A stretch of 22,708 nt of DNA from Clavulina sp. PMI_390. Lineage: Eukaryota; Basidiomycota; Agaricomycetes; Cantharellales; Hydnaceae. The notes beneath the pieces are model-generated. The model saw only the letters and a list, made by a program, of their open reading frames with translations. It was not told where the DNA came from and ran no database searches. The translations under genes and the position numbers were made by a program. This document shows, in pieces, positions 1-10,942 of the stretch; positions within the stretch are counted from its first letter, which is position 1, and every line of letters begins with the position of its first letter. The stretch spans positions 1 through 22,708 of the forward strand of contig WIDE01000174.1 in NCBI GenBank assembly GCA_015039315.1, read 5' to 3'.

Positions 1-423
1 ACCATTGAATAGCCCTAATTTTTTGCCATATATGGTGAGCTGACAAAGGAAATTACAAATTTGAGTAGGCTACTCAAAGCGGGTTGTGTAGTGTCCAGGT
101 CCCAAACTAGTAGCCCCTACCACTTGGAGGGCTGTTGAGGTGAAGCTTGAAAGGTAGTTGGCCTAAAGGAAGAAAGTGTGGAGTCCAGGGTCCAGTAGCA
201 GCTGTACCTAAACTTGTAGAGTAGTAGTAGCAAGGTAAAGTTGTAGATTATTTGGGCTTGAGAAGGGCCAGTTGCCCACTAGGTACTGTGGTAAGAAGTA
301 AGGTACCAGTTAGTCCTAAAGGTACCAAGCAAGGGTGCCTAAGAGTAAAGTCAGTGTGGCCAAGCACTAGGGTCTAAACCAGGAGTGGTGGCTGAAACTT
401 GAAGGGTTGGTGATGGGCCAAAA
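1..423. repeat. CpG-depleted segment, probable decayed repeat edge
   Basis: I count one CpG dinucleotide (near 80-81) in the first 423 bases, whereas CpG becomes ordinary again from 424 onward (424, 439 and 453 within 30 bases). The segment is rich in TAG, TTG and AGG words and carries no convincing reading frame. Two stretches (about 92-130 and 182-225) start with GTCCAGG(G)TCC and resemble each other loosely. Loss of CpG by methylation and deamination is the usual fate of transposon copies in fungi, so the end of such a repeat is the simplest reading. No transposon protein can be read from it, so the family is unknown. Confidence 0.5.
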
Positions 424-999
424 CCGCTTCCACTGTGCCGTGAAACTGGGTGTCGGAATTAAGAGAGCTGACAAAAGGGAGCCGGGAAAGTTGGGATGCC
501 TGCTGTAGCCTTGAGTGGTTGAAAAGACCCGGGGCCGTGTCCATTGATACCGATCTGACCGTTGACATGAGCCGCCAAACGAGCGAGAAAAAAAGTATTA
601 ACACTGCCGCACTGGTCCGCACAGAGGTCTGAAACAACAGATGAGGAAACTCAAACTAACACCGCACTCCCACAACAGACTATCCTTCCCTGATCACACC
701 ACCCTTGCGCCCTCATAAACGCCCAGCAGATTGTGCAGTTGCTTGTTGGCGAACAAAAAGTCGAACGGGTCGCTATGCCGATGCCGCGGACGCGATAATG
801 TGCACACAACGTTGATACGACGGGAGGAAGAGCAAAATTGGGTAGGAGGTGGTGTGCGAGGTCGAGAGAGAGAAGAGAGTGAGCCTGCACTTGCGCAAAA
901 GCGGGTGAGTCATCTAGAGAATGCGAGTTTAAAAAATGATTGATGCTGTCTGTAAGCTACTCACAAGAGGCTCAAAAGGAAAACAAAGAAGAAATGGGC

Positions 1000-1704
1000 T
1001 CACCGGTCACAGAACACTCTGGTATAGTGGTGGAATGAGCTTGATTGTGGAGTAGGTCGAGGGCTAGGCTGGTGACGAAGCGCAATTGTCCAACAAAAAC
1101 CCCAACGAGAAATGCTTAGAACACTCGGCGTACTGATGGTAGCTGCTGGAAAGAGTGGTAGATCGATGGCGGATGATTTGGTAGGCCTTAAGGTTGGCGC
1201 TACAAGCATCAAGGGGCGAATGGGATAGAGGTGAAAGCGATGGAGATGTGTGCTGTGGATGAGTTTACTGATAAGCGAGGGTAGTATGCGGCGTGATAAA
1301 CGCACCTTGCTGCGACTCTGTCTACATCCTTGAGCACTCGATTGGCTGCAAGGAGGATCCATGTAGAACCCACAGCTGATGTCGCGCGGGGTGATTGCTT
1401 TTGTCAACTTGTCGCGATCTGATGTGTAGGCAGCGCAGAAAACACCTCCGAAGCGACCAGACGAGGCGATAATATCGTATTCCCCTACGGTTTCAAGGAG
1501 TCGGTGGTGAGGGTGAGGATTTTCAACTTGGTGTGTGGGCTCACGACGAAACCAGGCATAGCTCGTCACGTTGTCACACCCAAGGACGCCTGCCCTCCGA
1601 CTCAGTTGTTCTATCCACAAGGGTTTACGGCTGCCTCCTATTTTTCTCTCCATTGTCGCAAGTTCACATAAGCGCAGTCGCGCTCGTTCCCCTGCTTGTT
1701 TCAT
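1000..1704 (-). CDS. Long ORF of unknown function, doubtful gene
   Basis: From an ATG at 1704-1702 an uninterrupted minus-strand frame runs 234 codons to a stop at 1002-1000. The first half is basic and includes the stretch WIEQLSRRAGV followed by VTSYAWFRREP. This vaguely recalls helices 2 and 3 of a homeodomain-like fold, but the following basic residues of a homeodomain recognition helix are absent. The second half is rich in Ser, Pro and His with no recognisable domain. Every other gene in this window is split by many small introns, so a single unbroken frame is atypical here. The frame is long for chance but not decisive. I would treat it as unproven. Confidence 0.15.
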   Translation of the reverse strand: MKQAGERARLRLCELATMERKIGGSRKPLWIEQLSRRAGVLGCDNVTSYAWFRREPTHQVENPHPHHRLLETVGEYDIIASSGRFGGVFCAAYTSDRDKLTKAITPRDISCGFYMDPPCSQSSAQGCRQSRSKVRLSRRILPSLISKLIHSTHLHRFHLYPIRPLMLVAPTLRPTKSSAIDLPLFPAATISTPSVLSISRWGFCWTIALRHQPSPRPTPQSSSFHHYTRVFCDR

Positions 1705-1934
1705 TGGATGCGTGTTTATCAACTAGTACATGGAGGAACGGCAACTTTCATCGCAACTTGACTCGTAGGCTAGAACGTCCTTTGCTATTGCAGTACTCTA
1801 GAAGATACGGGTAGAGCGAAATTTAGCATGTGCAGCCGAGCGAAAACGAAAGAGAAGCCCACCTGAGGAGCTCCTGGGCGCCGTATTTATTTCGTTGGTG
1901 GAGTACGACGCAGCGCGAGATGGAGTAGTCGCCT

Positions 1935-2268
1935 TCATGAAAGCGTTGCGTCAGAGGCGGCAATGCGATCGAGCATGTAGATAGAGGAGCGTACCAACTG
2001 CGTGGATTTTTGTCGGAGCCAATCGTCGTCCTCATGGTCTAGTGGTGAAATGGAGAATGGGAAGGCGTCTTTGAAGCGTGGGCGGGTGCTAGACGATGTC
2101 GAGAGGAAATAGAAACAACGCCGTCACGTTAGTGAGCATTGTTTCGTTCCATGGTATCAGTAGCAGTGGGTTCATTTTGGAAAAGCTAGTGATGGAGGCA
2201 CACAGGCTGGCGGGCGCGCGATATGCTCGTTCGGAGCGGTCCATAAGGTGATGAGTGTCGCGAGGCAT
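1935..2268 (-). CDS. Putative small two-exon protein, unknown function
   Basis: A candidate model joins 2268-2204 (ATG at 2268-2266) to 2088-1935 (stop TGA at 1937-1935), giving 72 residues. The 115-nt intron has a weak GTGTGC donor but a good 3' end: a CTAAC branch-like site, a pyrimidine-rich tract and TAG. The two exons are in compatible phase. The second exon reads as ordinary folded protein, with FKDAFPFSISPLDHEDDDW followed by a likely amphipathic helix (TQLVRSSIYMLDRIA), unlike the low-complexity frames around it. The gene may be longer: the first exon is open upstream to about 2625, and a GTACGC donor at 1990-1985 could splice past the TGA to GCGACTACT near 1927. I do not recognise the family. 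Confidence 0.25.
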
Positions 2269-3191
2269 AGCAAACTGCAGCGTCAACGATGTCACAAGGC
2301 GGCCCATGCGCCAATCCAATCGTTGTGGGGGTGATGGGTCGACAAGTGCTGGTGACAAAGGATGTGGGCGCGCGCCGTGCGATGGGGTTGATCGAGCAAG
2401 GCAAATGTGTGGGTTCGACGATACAAGGACCGTGGAAGAGTATGAAAGCGCCACCCAGTCATGCGTCGTGCACGTCGGCTGGTGGTGATATGCGTTTGAC
2501 GGGAGTGGGGGTCTTGACGATTCACTGGAAGGGTAATTGGCAGGGAGGTGGATGGCGGCGGCTCGGTACGAGAACTTCATACTGGAAAGGTCGTTGATGG
2601 TCGATCGTGGAGGTGTTTGGCGCATGGGACGCTCGGGCCAGTGTCTGGAGAAGCCAAAGAGTCATGAGGAGAAAGCATGGGCGTCCCATCGCATCGTCGG
2701 GAGGCGTGATATTGCCATAGAACGGCATTTCGTTCCGCGCAGGCTGGTGGTTTGAAGACAACTGGCGATCATCACTTTAGCATGTTCGCCATAACAAGGG
2801 AAGGGGTGGATGGAGAATAGTAAAACATGGTGATAATAATCAGTAGCGGAAGCATAAAGCAAATGAAATGCATAGCTACCCACTGTCGGCCTTTATCACA
2901 TTGGTCGCTTTGTGCTCACTGTACAGCAGGTCATCGCCGCCGTCAACATTGCATCAAAAGCGATGCCGTTAGGCTGTGTCAATGCCTCCATATGAGCAAT
3001 CGTGACATCAGAGAGCGGGCGGTGACGGGGAGCACAAGAAATAGCCGGCTCGGCGGGAGGTGGTAGCGGGTTCGAGCACCATCGATATCACTCGCTAGCT
3101 GGGATGATGATAGGAGGTGAGGGGCTGCCCCAGATCATACTTCCAGTCGGAGCATAACAGAGAACGTATGCCCGACATCCAACTTAAAGGA

Positions 3192-3206
3192 AGAGAGAGA
3201 GAGAGA
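3192..3206. repeat. AG dinucleotide microsatellite
   Basis: A run of alternating A and G, about seven and a half units, lies in the gene-poor stretch downstream of the large disordered-protein gene. It is a simple-sequence tract with no sign of function. Confidence 0.8.
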
Positions 3207-3491
3207 AGAACTTAGGGGAGGCCAGGGAATCGTGGCATGAGGGTGTCATTCGCGAGCTAGGATTTGAGAAATGCGTGGGAAACCACTCCTCATTTGCATC
3301 AGTCAGACACAGCTTTTAGGCGCCGGGCACACCAGGTCGAATATTCGCCATGTCTTTCTACACATTCATCACGATAAAGAATTAATATTAGCAAGCTACA
3401 TACAGATTAGATGGAACAGTGGGACCGAAAAGAAAGCAGTAGTGCAAGGGAAGCAAAGGAACGCGAGAGCAATTATGAAGTATATAATGAA

Positions 3492-6400
3492 TTAGAGTTG
3501 ACGATAACCTCCAGCAGCGGGTGCACTGCGCGGCTGGAGTTGAGGAGATGGGAGGCTTGGCAGAGGCGGCTCCAACTGCGCTCTGGGTACCACGTTGAAA
3601 GATCCGGCATCCAAACCACGGGAGATACTCTCGATGAGGTTCTCGATCTCACTTGCAGAGCTGTAAAAGACCTATGTGGGGCGAAAGAATCAGATCGGAC
3701 GAGAGGCGACGAAAAGGAGGTACACATACCTTGGTCTCTGGACGAATGTCAGGGCGTGATGGGGGAAGAACACGCCGTCTTGAAGCATAAGATGCGCTGC
3801 TTTCCTTGGACGCCATTCGACGATGTTCGCGGAAGAGCAGCTGCATCGTATCTTCTCTGGAGGGAGCCTCGCTTGGGACTCCAGATGTACTAGAGAAAGC
3901 GCTAGCCCGTCGGGGATCAAACGATGCGCCATCGTCATCAAAGTACTCATTGATATCCCAGGGGTCTTCTCCTGCCTCCGCCCGAAGGCCATCCACGACG
4001 GACCATACAACTTGACCATCGGCATACCTAAATCTCTAATGAGTCTTGCTATAGTGACGAAAAATCTTCGATGACTTACTCGATCTTTTGCACAGCAGCT
4101 CCGGCGGGAATGTCACCAGGAGTCATGGCGCGGTTGCCTTGTGAAGAAGCCGTAGGTCGTGCCACACTATTAGACGACGCCGCAGGAGACTCCAAGCTGT
4201 TGCGATAGAATCCGTCAGTGTTAATCTAAGGAACAGATAATGAACTTGCTTACATGGTTCTTGACTGAATCGGCGACGTCCGCGCTCCCTGAAATGCTGA
4301 GGGAAGCTGAGGTACCGGTGGTGATGGTTCGACTGATCTTCTCCTTGCCGCTTTGCTTGGTGGAGGTGTGGGCGCACGATCGATCAAAGATCGAGCAGAC
4401 TGGACCGAAGTTACACTACCAGACCGTCTATGACCATGCTTGACGGACGGTTTACGGGCAGGAGGTGGGCCAGTGGTAGATACGGACGAAGTTGCATTCA
4501 TGGGCTGTTGGCCCTCGACGTCAGATGCGATGAAAATTGTTCGCCTCAAGACAGCCACTCCTTGGCGCTCGGGGATCTCGCCCTCATAACGAGGCCGGGG
4601 AACGGCAAGACCAAGCTCTGGCGACTCGGATGGGGTACGCTGGGGAGGCGCTTGCGCAGACGACGTTGATGCGGTGGGCGTCTTGGCTTGCGACCTTGGG
4701 CTCGCGGGACGATTGACTGAACTGATTGAGCCTGAGCGGCTTAGGAATTCGCTCAGCACTGACTGATCATAACCCAGCTTCAACGCTGCATCATAGAGTT
4801 GCTGCAGCGCTGCCTGATCGCCTGCGGGCGGGGCGTCTGGGACTGAAGGTGCTGGGGCAGGCACAGGCGCAGGCGCTGAGACTGGCTCCGAGACGCTCGT
4901 CGCCTCCTGTGCACTCGATCGAGTAGGCTCGAGTGGAGCCGAAGCGGGCGCCGGAGGGACACTCTTCTTTCCAGTAGATCGTACGCTCAGTGAACGCGAT
5001 GGCGCTGTCAACGACACAGCCGCTGCTTTGATTGATGCAGACCGCCCTAACAGGCCGGTCGAGCTTGTAGAGGCCGAGGCTGGCTGGCCAGCAGAAGGAT
5101 TACGCCGCAACTCCGATGAACGTCTAGATGCAGAGGATGAATCTTCAATAGCTTCCTCCTCTTGCTTATTGGGCGCGCGCCGCATGCGCGACATGAAACC
5201 TCGGAAGCCAGCCTTTGGTGCAGCCGGAGCTGATGCTGGTGGGGGCGGCGTAGGAGACTCAACAAGTGGGAGAGTACGCTGCTGAGGGGGCTGAGGCTGA
5301 GGGGGCTGAGGTTTAGGGGGAGGAAACTTGAAGCCTGGGCTTACTTCGCCTTTGGCCGGTGCTGACATGGGATGGTTGCTGACTCCAGCTGCAACGGACG
5401 CGGCCGACAGCGCCTCTGGACGAGGTGCCGCACTTTCGGGGAAGTGGGCATATTGAGCAGTAGCTGGCGTAGAAGGGTCAATCCACGGAGTGATTTCTCC
5501 TCCAGTTGGGATCTGCGGCCGTGGCCTCAAAACACGAAGTCGCTTCAGGCTAAACTTGGAAGAAGAAGTGGTTGATGTGGACGGCGTCCCACCCTGCAGT
5601 GACACCATTGACGGCGAAATAGGGATGGCATCGATACTTGTGGACGAAGACATCAAGCGAGGGTTTGAAATACTCGATGGGGCAACCTTCTTTGTAGCTT
5701 TGCGTCGCATGTCATTGGCAAAACTGATGGTCGAGGGTGATTTAAGAGCAGCGGTCGCTTCTTCAGCTTGACGTTGTACATCCATACGAAGCTTATCGGC
5801 ACTAGCCTTGGCAAGCGACGGAGTGGATGGTTCGCGGCTCGTAAGAGGGGGAGATGGAGAAGGTGATGGGGAGGGCGATGCGGAGAAGGGAGTCTGAGTC
5901 GCGGAGCGAGATTGAGGAACCGAAGAGGCTGAAGGCGCTTCTGGATTGGGTAGCGCAGTTGTCGAAGTGGAGGCTTGGTGTTGAGATTGCTGAGAGGGAG
6001 TGGGGGGGCTGCGGTGCGAATCAGGACTCCCTCGGGCTTTCGCCTCTGCTTTGATAAAGTCTAGTTCACCAAAGAGCGCATCAGTCAGCGCTCGTTTGCG
6101 CTCCGTCATTTGTGCCTGCGTCACAGCAGGAGCGCTCGACGTCGAGGGTGGTTTCGGGGATGGTGACGTTGGCTCTGCGCCCCCGTGGGCATTGGGCGAG
6201 CTTTGATGCGAGCCATTGCTATCCCCGACAATGTTACCGTTACCGTTCGCGGGTGGCGGGGTTGATGAAGGTGTTGAGATACTGTGAATGACGGAACGAA
6301 GAAGGGCATCGGCTTTGGAAGCGTTGCTAGGATGCCGAGTTGCCTGCTTCTGATCCTGCGAGCTCTCGCCATCTGATGACTGGGGAACTGTTTTCGCAGC

Positions 6401-9400
6401 TCCAGGAGGTTGATATGTCTTTCGAAGCGAGGGGGAACATATCAGTCGATGGATTCCATTCGAGATGCAAGCAAAGATAGAAATAGACACGCACCACCGT
6501 GTCAGCTTGCCCGTCGCTCCCGCTTTCCATAATAGACGATGTTTTCCCATCACTACTTTCCACCCTACCATTGCTGTTCCCATTGCCGGCAACTACTAAT
6601 GCTCCACGCCGGCTCTTATTCAGAGCCATATCCACGAGTTTGTTGTGAATGACTGCGATATCGCTCTTCGTCAAACCTGTGGTTTTGAACAGGATTTCCT
6701 CAGAATTCAACAGCTCATCCACAACAGTTCTGTCCGACGAACTGAGAGTGGTAGTGCGGCTCGCGCCGCTATTGCCAGAGCTTGTGCTTGTATCAACAGC
6801 AGTTTGGCTCTCGCGGTCGCGTTCTTGTTCTTGGGCGTCCTCGTAGTCGTACAATGCCTGCAGGCTACCAGATTCTGCCTCGCGCCATGAGTGATAGCTC
6901 GAACCGGTGCTTTCGAGGGAAGAACGCGAGGAATTGAACATGGGGGAGAACATGAGCTGGCGGGAAGCAGTCGCGGATGAAGCGACAGAGTTTTGAGTTT
7001 GATGGCGATGGTGCTGGTGCTGGGAGCCGTTTCGCGCAGTGGTGGCCGGACTAGCGGTCGAGGAAGAGGAGGAGTACCCATAGTTCCTTTCATTAAACTC
7101 TCGCCCATATGTTGAAAAGTTGCTCGTTAGAGATGAGGCGTGGGCATGCCCTGGGGGTCGGGCAGATTGCGGGGTAGTCGATCGGGGAGGAAGATTGGTA
7201 TCTGAGATCCCGGGGCTACCTGAGCGCATTGCAAGTTCCCTGGCAGACGGGGGTGCTCGCTCACCCATCCCATTACTACCGGAGACAGACGACCCAAGAC
7301 TAAAAGTCTTCCCAGTTGGCGATGGGAGAGCAGCTCTCCCAAACGCACTCATGGCGGGCGAGACTGCTCTTGCAGGAGGGGTGACTGGGCGGGTCCAACC
7401 TGATGCTGGTGACCCATTGAGGTGGGATGAGTACGCGATAGACTGCTCCGGAGTTGGTGTCCCGGCTGCAAGGCGACTGGAATAACTCCTGTCTAAAGGC
7501 GATGAAGAGGAATAAGGAGAGTATGGCGAGTTAGGCGCGTTGTCAGGTGACCGAGAGCGTAAGATTGAAGGTCCTGGAGCAGGCCGGTTCCTCATGGAAC
7601 CAAGCTCGATCGCAGGCGACGTCGATCGGCGAGGTGTGCTGAAGCTCGAGCCGACAGAGTTGGAAAGACCATTGCTGGGACCTAGACTACTCGAAGATGG
7701 ACTTTTCTCATGGGCAGGTCGCGTCGGTCCCGCCGCGGCAGCGGCAGCCAAGTCTTGAGTAGAGGCGTTGGGACTGGGACTCGGAGATCCTGAAAGCATT
7801 TTAGAGATAGGGATAGGGCTATTCCCTCCTCCTCCTGCCGCATTCCGACTCGCAGCGAGAGTCCGCGCCGTCAAGGAATTATGCAGAGCCTCCCGACTGA
7901 TTGGGGTTGGGCTAGCGGCTCGGGGAGTGGTAGTATTTGACCTCGCAAGTTCCCCGCCTGAAGCGTTAGCCGAGGAGCGAATTGGACTTGGGAGGAAATC
8001 TTCAACGTCAGATGTTGACCTGGAATGCGAGGTCGATCCGCCGAGGGGAGTGATGGGCCGATGCATGCCCGGAACGTACCCAGGAACACGCGCTTCGGAG
8101 CGTGGAACAGGTGACGCGCTCATTTTACGAGCATATGGTTCGCTGGAGAACTGGGCAGTAGCAGCAGGCGACATAGGGAGCGAAAAGCTGCCTTGAGAAG
8201 AATGGAGTGAGTGGGATGGATGATCGAACGCCGACTGGGTGGAGTGAAAGTTACAGAGCGATACGAATCAGCAGTCTGGCGGACTAGAGAATAAGATACG
8301 AACTTACGCGAAGGGCAGAAGGAGGGGAGCTAGTAGGGAACCTGCTCGGACCTGCAATATACGGTGCCAGAACGGTGTCATCATCCTCGTTCAGAGGAAA
8401 ATCAGAATGAGCCTGGCCGACTGCCGTCGACGAAACAGGGTGCTTGATCTCCTCTTCTCGAAGGATTGAGACCTCCCGCTCGATGTCGTCTAGCGCTCGT
8501 TCAAGGGCGGTCGACATGCGGCCGACGAGATCAGGAGTGATCCTCATCATACCAGAAGGCGTAATGAGGGTTCCAAGGGAAGTAACAGATGTAGAAGCAG
8601 TGGTGGACATTGTTTGCGCGGTAGAAGGGCGTGGGGGAGGGGTCGTGGATAGGGCTATGGGTATTGGATCCTCGTGCTGATTCTGTGAGTCTACCGCCAC
8701 TACCGCTGCAGATCCTGCAAGATTTGAATCAGAGGGGTGTAGAGGGAGTGCAGTGGAACTGGCTGTGTTTTGGGGGAGCAAACTAGCAGACGAATTGTTC
8801 AAACGCGTATGAGCGGATGATGAGGAAGATGACAGGGTGACTGCATCGACGTCGGTGGCACCAGCAGCGAGCGTGCGGCTTGATGTGTCACGCGTCCGAG
8901 AGGGAGCAGGAGAGGAATGGGCGGTGGATTGCAAGCTACGGTCGCTAGTTTTGGATGCCAGCCGGAATTGGCGTTCATCTCTGAGACGCGACGAGTTGGA
9001 TGAGAATAGGCTACCACTCTCGCCGCTAGTGCTTGCACCAAGCGCACGGGGGTTTGGAGATATCGTGAGGGCAGAAGAGGCGTTGGAGAAGTTGCGATTT
9101 CGCGAGGGAGGGGTGTGGGGGTTGTCGTCTGAGAAGGTGGCATAGTCTGATGATGATGAAAGCGCAGCACTGCCCAACGAAGATGGATGCTGCTGAGAGA
9201 GAAGGTCTGAAGGTGTAGACGACGAGGACGCGTCGCGCATTTGCTCGAGGGCGTCAATCATCATATCCTCCTCTTCCTCTGAGATGATGTTCGAACCAAC
9301 GCGAGAGCGATGTTCGGCCAGGCGCTGGCGAATTTGGGCTGAGGAAAGCGGCTCGCCAGCAGAATTACGTAGGATTGTGAATCTTCGGGATAGACTACTC

Positions 9401-9744
9401 AATGGCGAGGAGTTAATAACACAAAATGGCAACGTTCGAGAGACGGAGGATACGGAAGACAGACAGACCTGGGCAGGATGAGAGACGTGCGGAAATCGGA
9501 CTCTGGTGGAAGGGCCAAAAGCGTGCCCGCCTCGTGGCTTCTTCCCACGTCGGCGCTTACAGGAGTGATAGGACTAAGCACCGTGGGACTGGTCGGAGTC
9601 GGACTCCATGGTGGGAGAGCAGCAGGCCGCTTCGTCTCCGATTTCCTGCTGGGAACAGACACCAAAAAGAAATCTGTGTTGGTCACACTGGATAGAGTCT
9701 ATGGCGTCTGCCAGATGAACGACCACCTACCGGAAACGGTTCAT
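3492..9744 (-). CDS. Large Ser/Pro-rich disordered fungal protein, unknown function
   Basis: Eight exons (9744-9731, 9648-9469, 9394-8308, 8234-6495, 6418-4254, 4196-4080, 4027-3730, 3671-3492) join in frame to give 1,926 residues. All introns are GT-AG, 52-82 nt. An alternative donor three bases earlier (6497) would remove one Val. Most of the protein is Ser/Pro/Ala/Thr-rich low complexity, with PSPSPSP and PAPVPAPAP tracts, so long stretches should be disordered. Ordered-looking parts are: an N-terminal box at about 57-115 (DFRTSLILPSLSRRFTILR, then an acidic SEEEEDMMIDALEQ helix); a helix at about 347-382 (GRMSTALERALDDIEREV); a helix at about 930-969; and a C-terminal block at about 1758-1800 (VQKIEYADGQVVWSVVDGLR, then DPWDINEYFDDD), followed by a helix in the last exon (SASEIENLIESIS). 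No catalytic domain, signal peptide or membrane segment is visible. Such proteins are often adaptors or cortical scaffolds, but that is inference. The 14-nt first exon and its start have only moderate support. Confidence 0.82.
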
Positions 9745-9951
9745 TGAGTGCCTAGGCTTTTCAGGGTTTGAGGTTGCGCGTGGTGGCCACCAGGCCCTCC
9801 CGACTGTCAACCACGAGGACGACTGAGTACTGATGAAATAAACAAGCGCATACAACGGCCACACACAAGCCTCAAGATTGAATATCGCAGATAAATCGCT
9901 TGAATTATGCTACACACAAAGCACGGTTTAATTATACGCGACGTGCAGTAA
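9745..9951. promoter_or_regulatory. Short tandem intergenic region
   Basis: The 207 bp between the stop of the E2 gene and the start of the disordered-protein gene, both on the minus strand, must hold the E2 3' UTR and the promoter and 5' leader of the downstream gene. I see no clear TATA box or other recognisable element. Confidence 0.4.
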
Positions 9952-10942
9952 TTACTTGGCATATCTGCGGGAATAGAGAGACAGCTCAAAAATCAAAACC
10001 TTTTCAGCGAAAAAAAGGCGAAATATGACGTACTTCGACGTCCACTCCTTTGCTGTAGCAAGGAACTTGGTTTTGTTCTCCTTCAGTTCCTGTTGGAAAT
10101 CGTAAGATGAGATATGACTTTCCTTGGCAGATACCCACCAAAGACTCACCGCCGCAATATCAGGGTTGAATGGATCATCGGGACTTGGGTTGTTCACCTT
10201 TTCAGCGATGGTGCTCAGCACTGTGTTAGGTGACGGCATGAGCACAACAAGATGGATAGATCAAAGCATATGTTTTCCTTGCCTTTGTGCAGAGTGATCG
10301 CAGGCTTCCACTGTATAAAATGCATATTGGCCACCGTGATCTGCAGCAGGGACATCCCATTGACACGCACCTCATCCTTCAACATTGGCAGGCAGATCGC
10401 GCCTTCTTCGTTGATTCCTGGGTGATATATCTTGGTCATGAATTTCACCTAAAAGCTGAGTGTGAGAAGAATACAGAACACCGCGTCCATGGGAAGGGGT
10501 GAGGCGCACAGTAGGAGCTTGGAAAGGGAATTGCTCGGTAAACGTCATCTTGAATTTAAAATTTCCACCTTTATAAGGCCCATCAGCCTGTGTATGATGT
10601 TAGGACGATGGATAACGCAAGTGCTGAAGGTCCGACAGATGGACGGCAGAATTCACATACCGCCCCTTTGACAGTAACCATCCACTCCAGTATGTTAGAA
10701 TCATCCACCTCATAAGTGAGGTTCTATTCCAGGATGGAAACCAATAAGTTTCGTGCGACGAGAGCCCGCAAATGTCAAGCACAAAGGGTGGATCGGCGCC
10801 ACCATCCACGCCGACTCACTGAGATGCGATTCTCGCTTCGGCTTAGATCTGTCAGCTCCTACAAGAAGAATCATGAGCTCTCTTATTGAAGACAGCGATC
10901 GCGTTCTTGTGATACCTTCTGTATTCTGCGAAGATGGGTCAT
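9952..10942 (-). CDS. Ubiquitin-family E2 conjugating enzyme with HPG in place of HPN
   Basis: Nine small exons (10942-10916, 10858-10820, 10723-10661, 10587-10510, 10448-10371, 10310-10283, 10220-10150, 10089-10034, 9964-9952) join in frame to 150 residues, the length of a class I E2 consisting only of the UBC fold. Visible landmarks are the N-terminal helix (LRRIQKELTDL), FPFQAPTVKF before the active-site region, active-site Cys88 in GAICLPML, the WKPAITL strand, the NPSPDDPFNPDIA loop and the C-terminal EWTSKYAK helix. It would accept ubiquitin (or a ubiquitin-like protein) from an E1 as a thioester on Cys88 and pass it on with an E3. The usual HPN tripeptide eight residues before the Cys reads His78-Pro79-Gly80. 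The CLP context recalls UBE2L3-type enzymes, but the exact subfamily is uncertain. The sixth intron (10282-10221) starts with GC rather than GT. The start ATG has A at -3. Confidence 0.93.

Larger units (their letters stand above)
424..3491. other. Gene-poor stretch without a confident gene
   Basis: This 3 kb stretch holds many short overlapping frames on both strands but none that matches a family I recognise. The best coding candidates, both weak, are a two-exon minus-strand model at 2268-1935 and a minus-strand frame at 1704-1000; each is listed separately. A short AG microsatellite lies at 3192-3206. The last part, about 3060-3491, lies downstream of the stop codon of the large disordered-protein gene and probably contains its 3' UTR. 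I see no tRNA or rRNA in it. Confidence 0.5.

Noticed and set aside
3649..4025. Second reading frame 4025-3690 overlapping the C-terminal exon
   Set aside because: The frame entered by in-phase splicing from the previous exon is the other one (EYADGQVVWSVVDG...), which also continues through the next intron to the stop.
7120..8196. Long plus-strand ORFs (e.g. 7120-7485 and 7768-8196) opposite the disordered-protein gene
   Set aside because: They are antisense to Ser/Pro-rich codons, which rarely give stops on the other strand. The minus-strand frame is supported by consistent splice phases over eight exons.
9399..9686. A start for the disordered protein at 9686
   Set aside because: The codon at 9686 is GTG, not ATG. 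The upstream 14-nt exon with ATG at 9744 joins in phase through a good GTAGGT...CCCAG intron.
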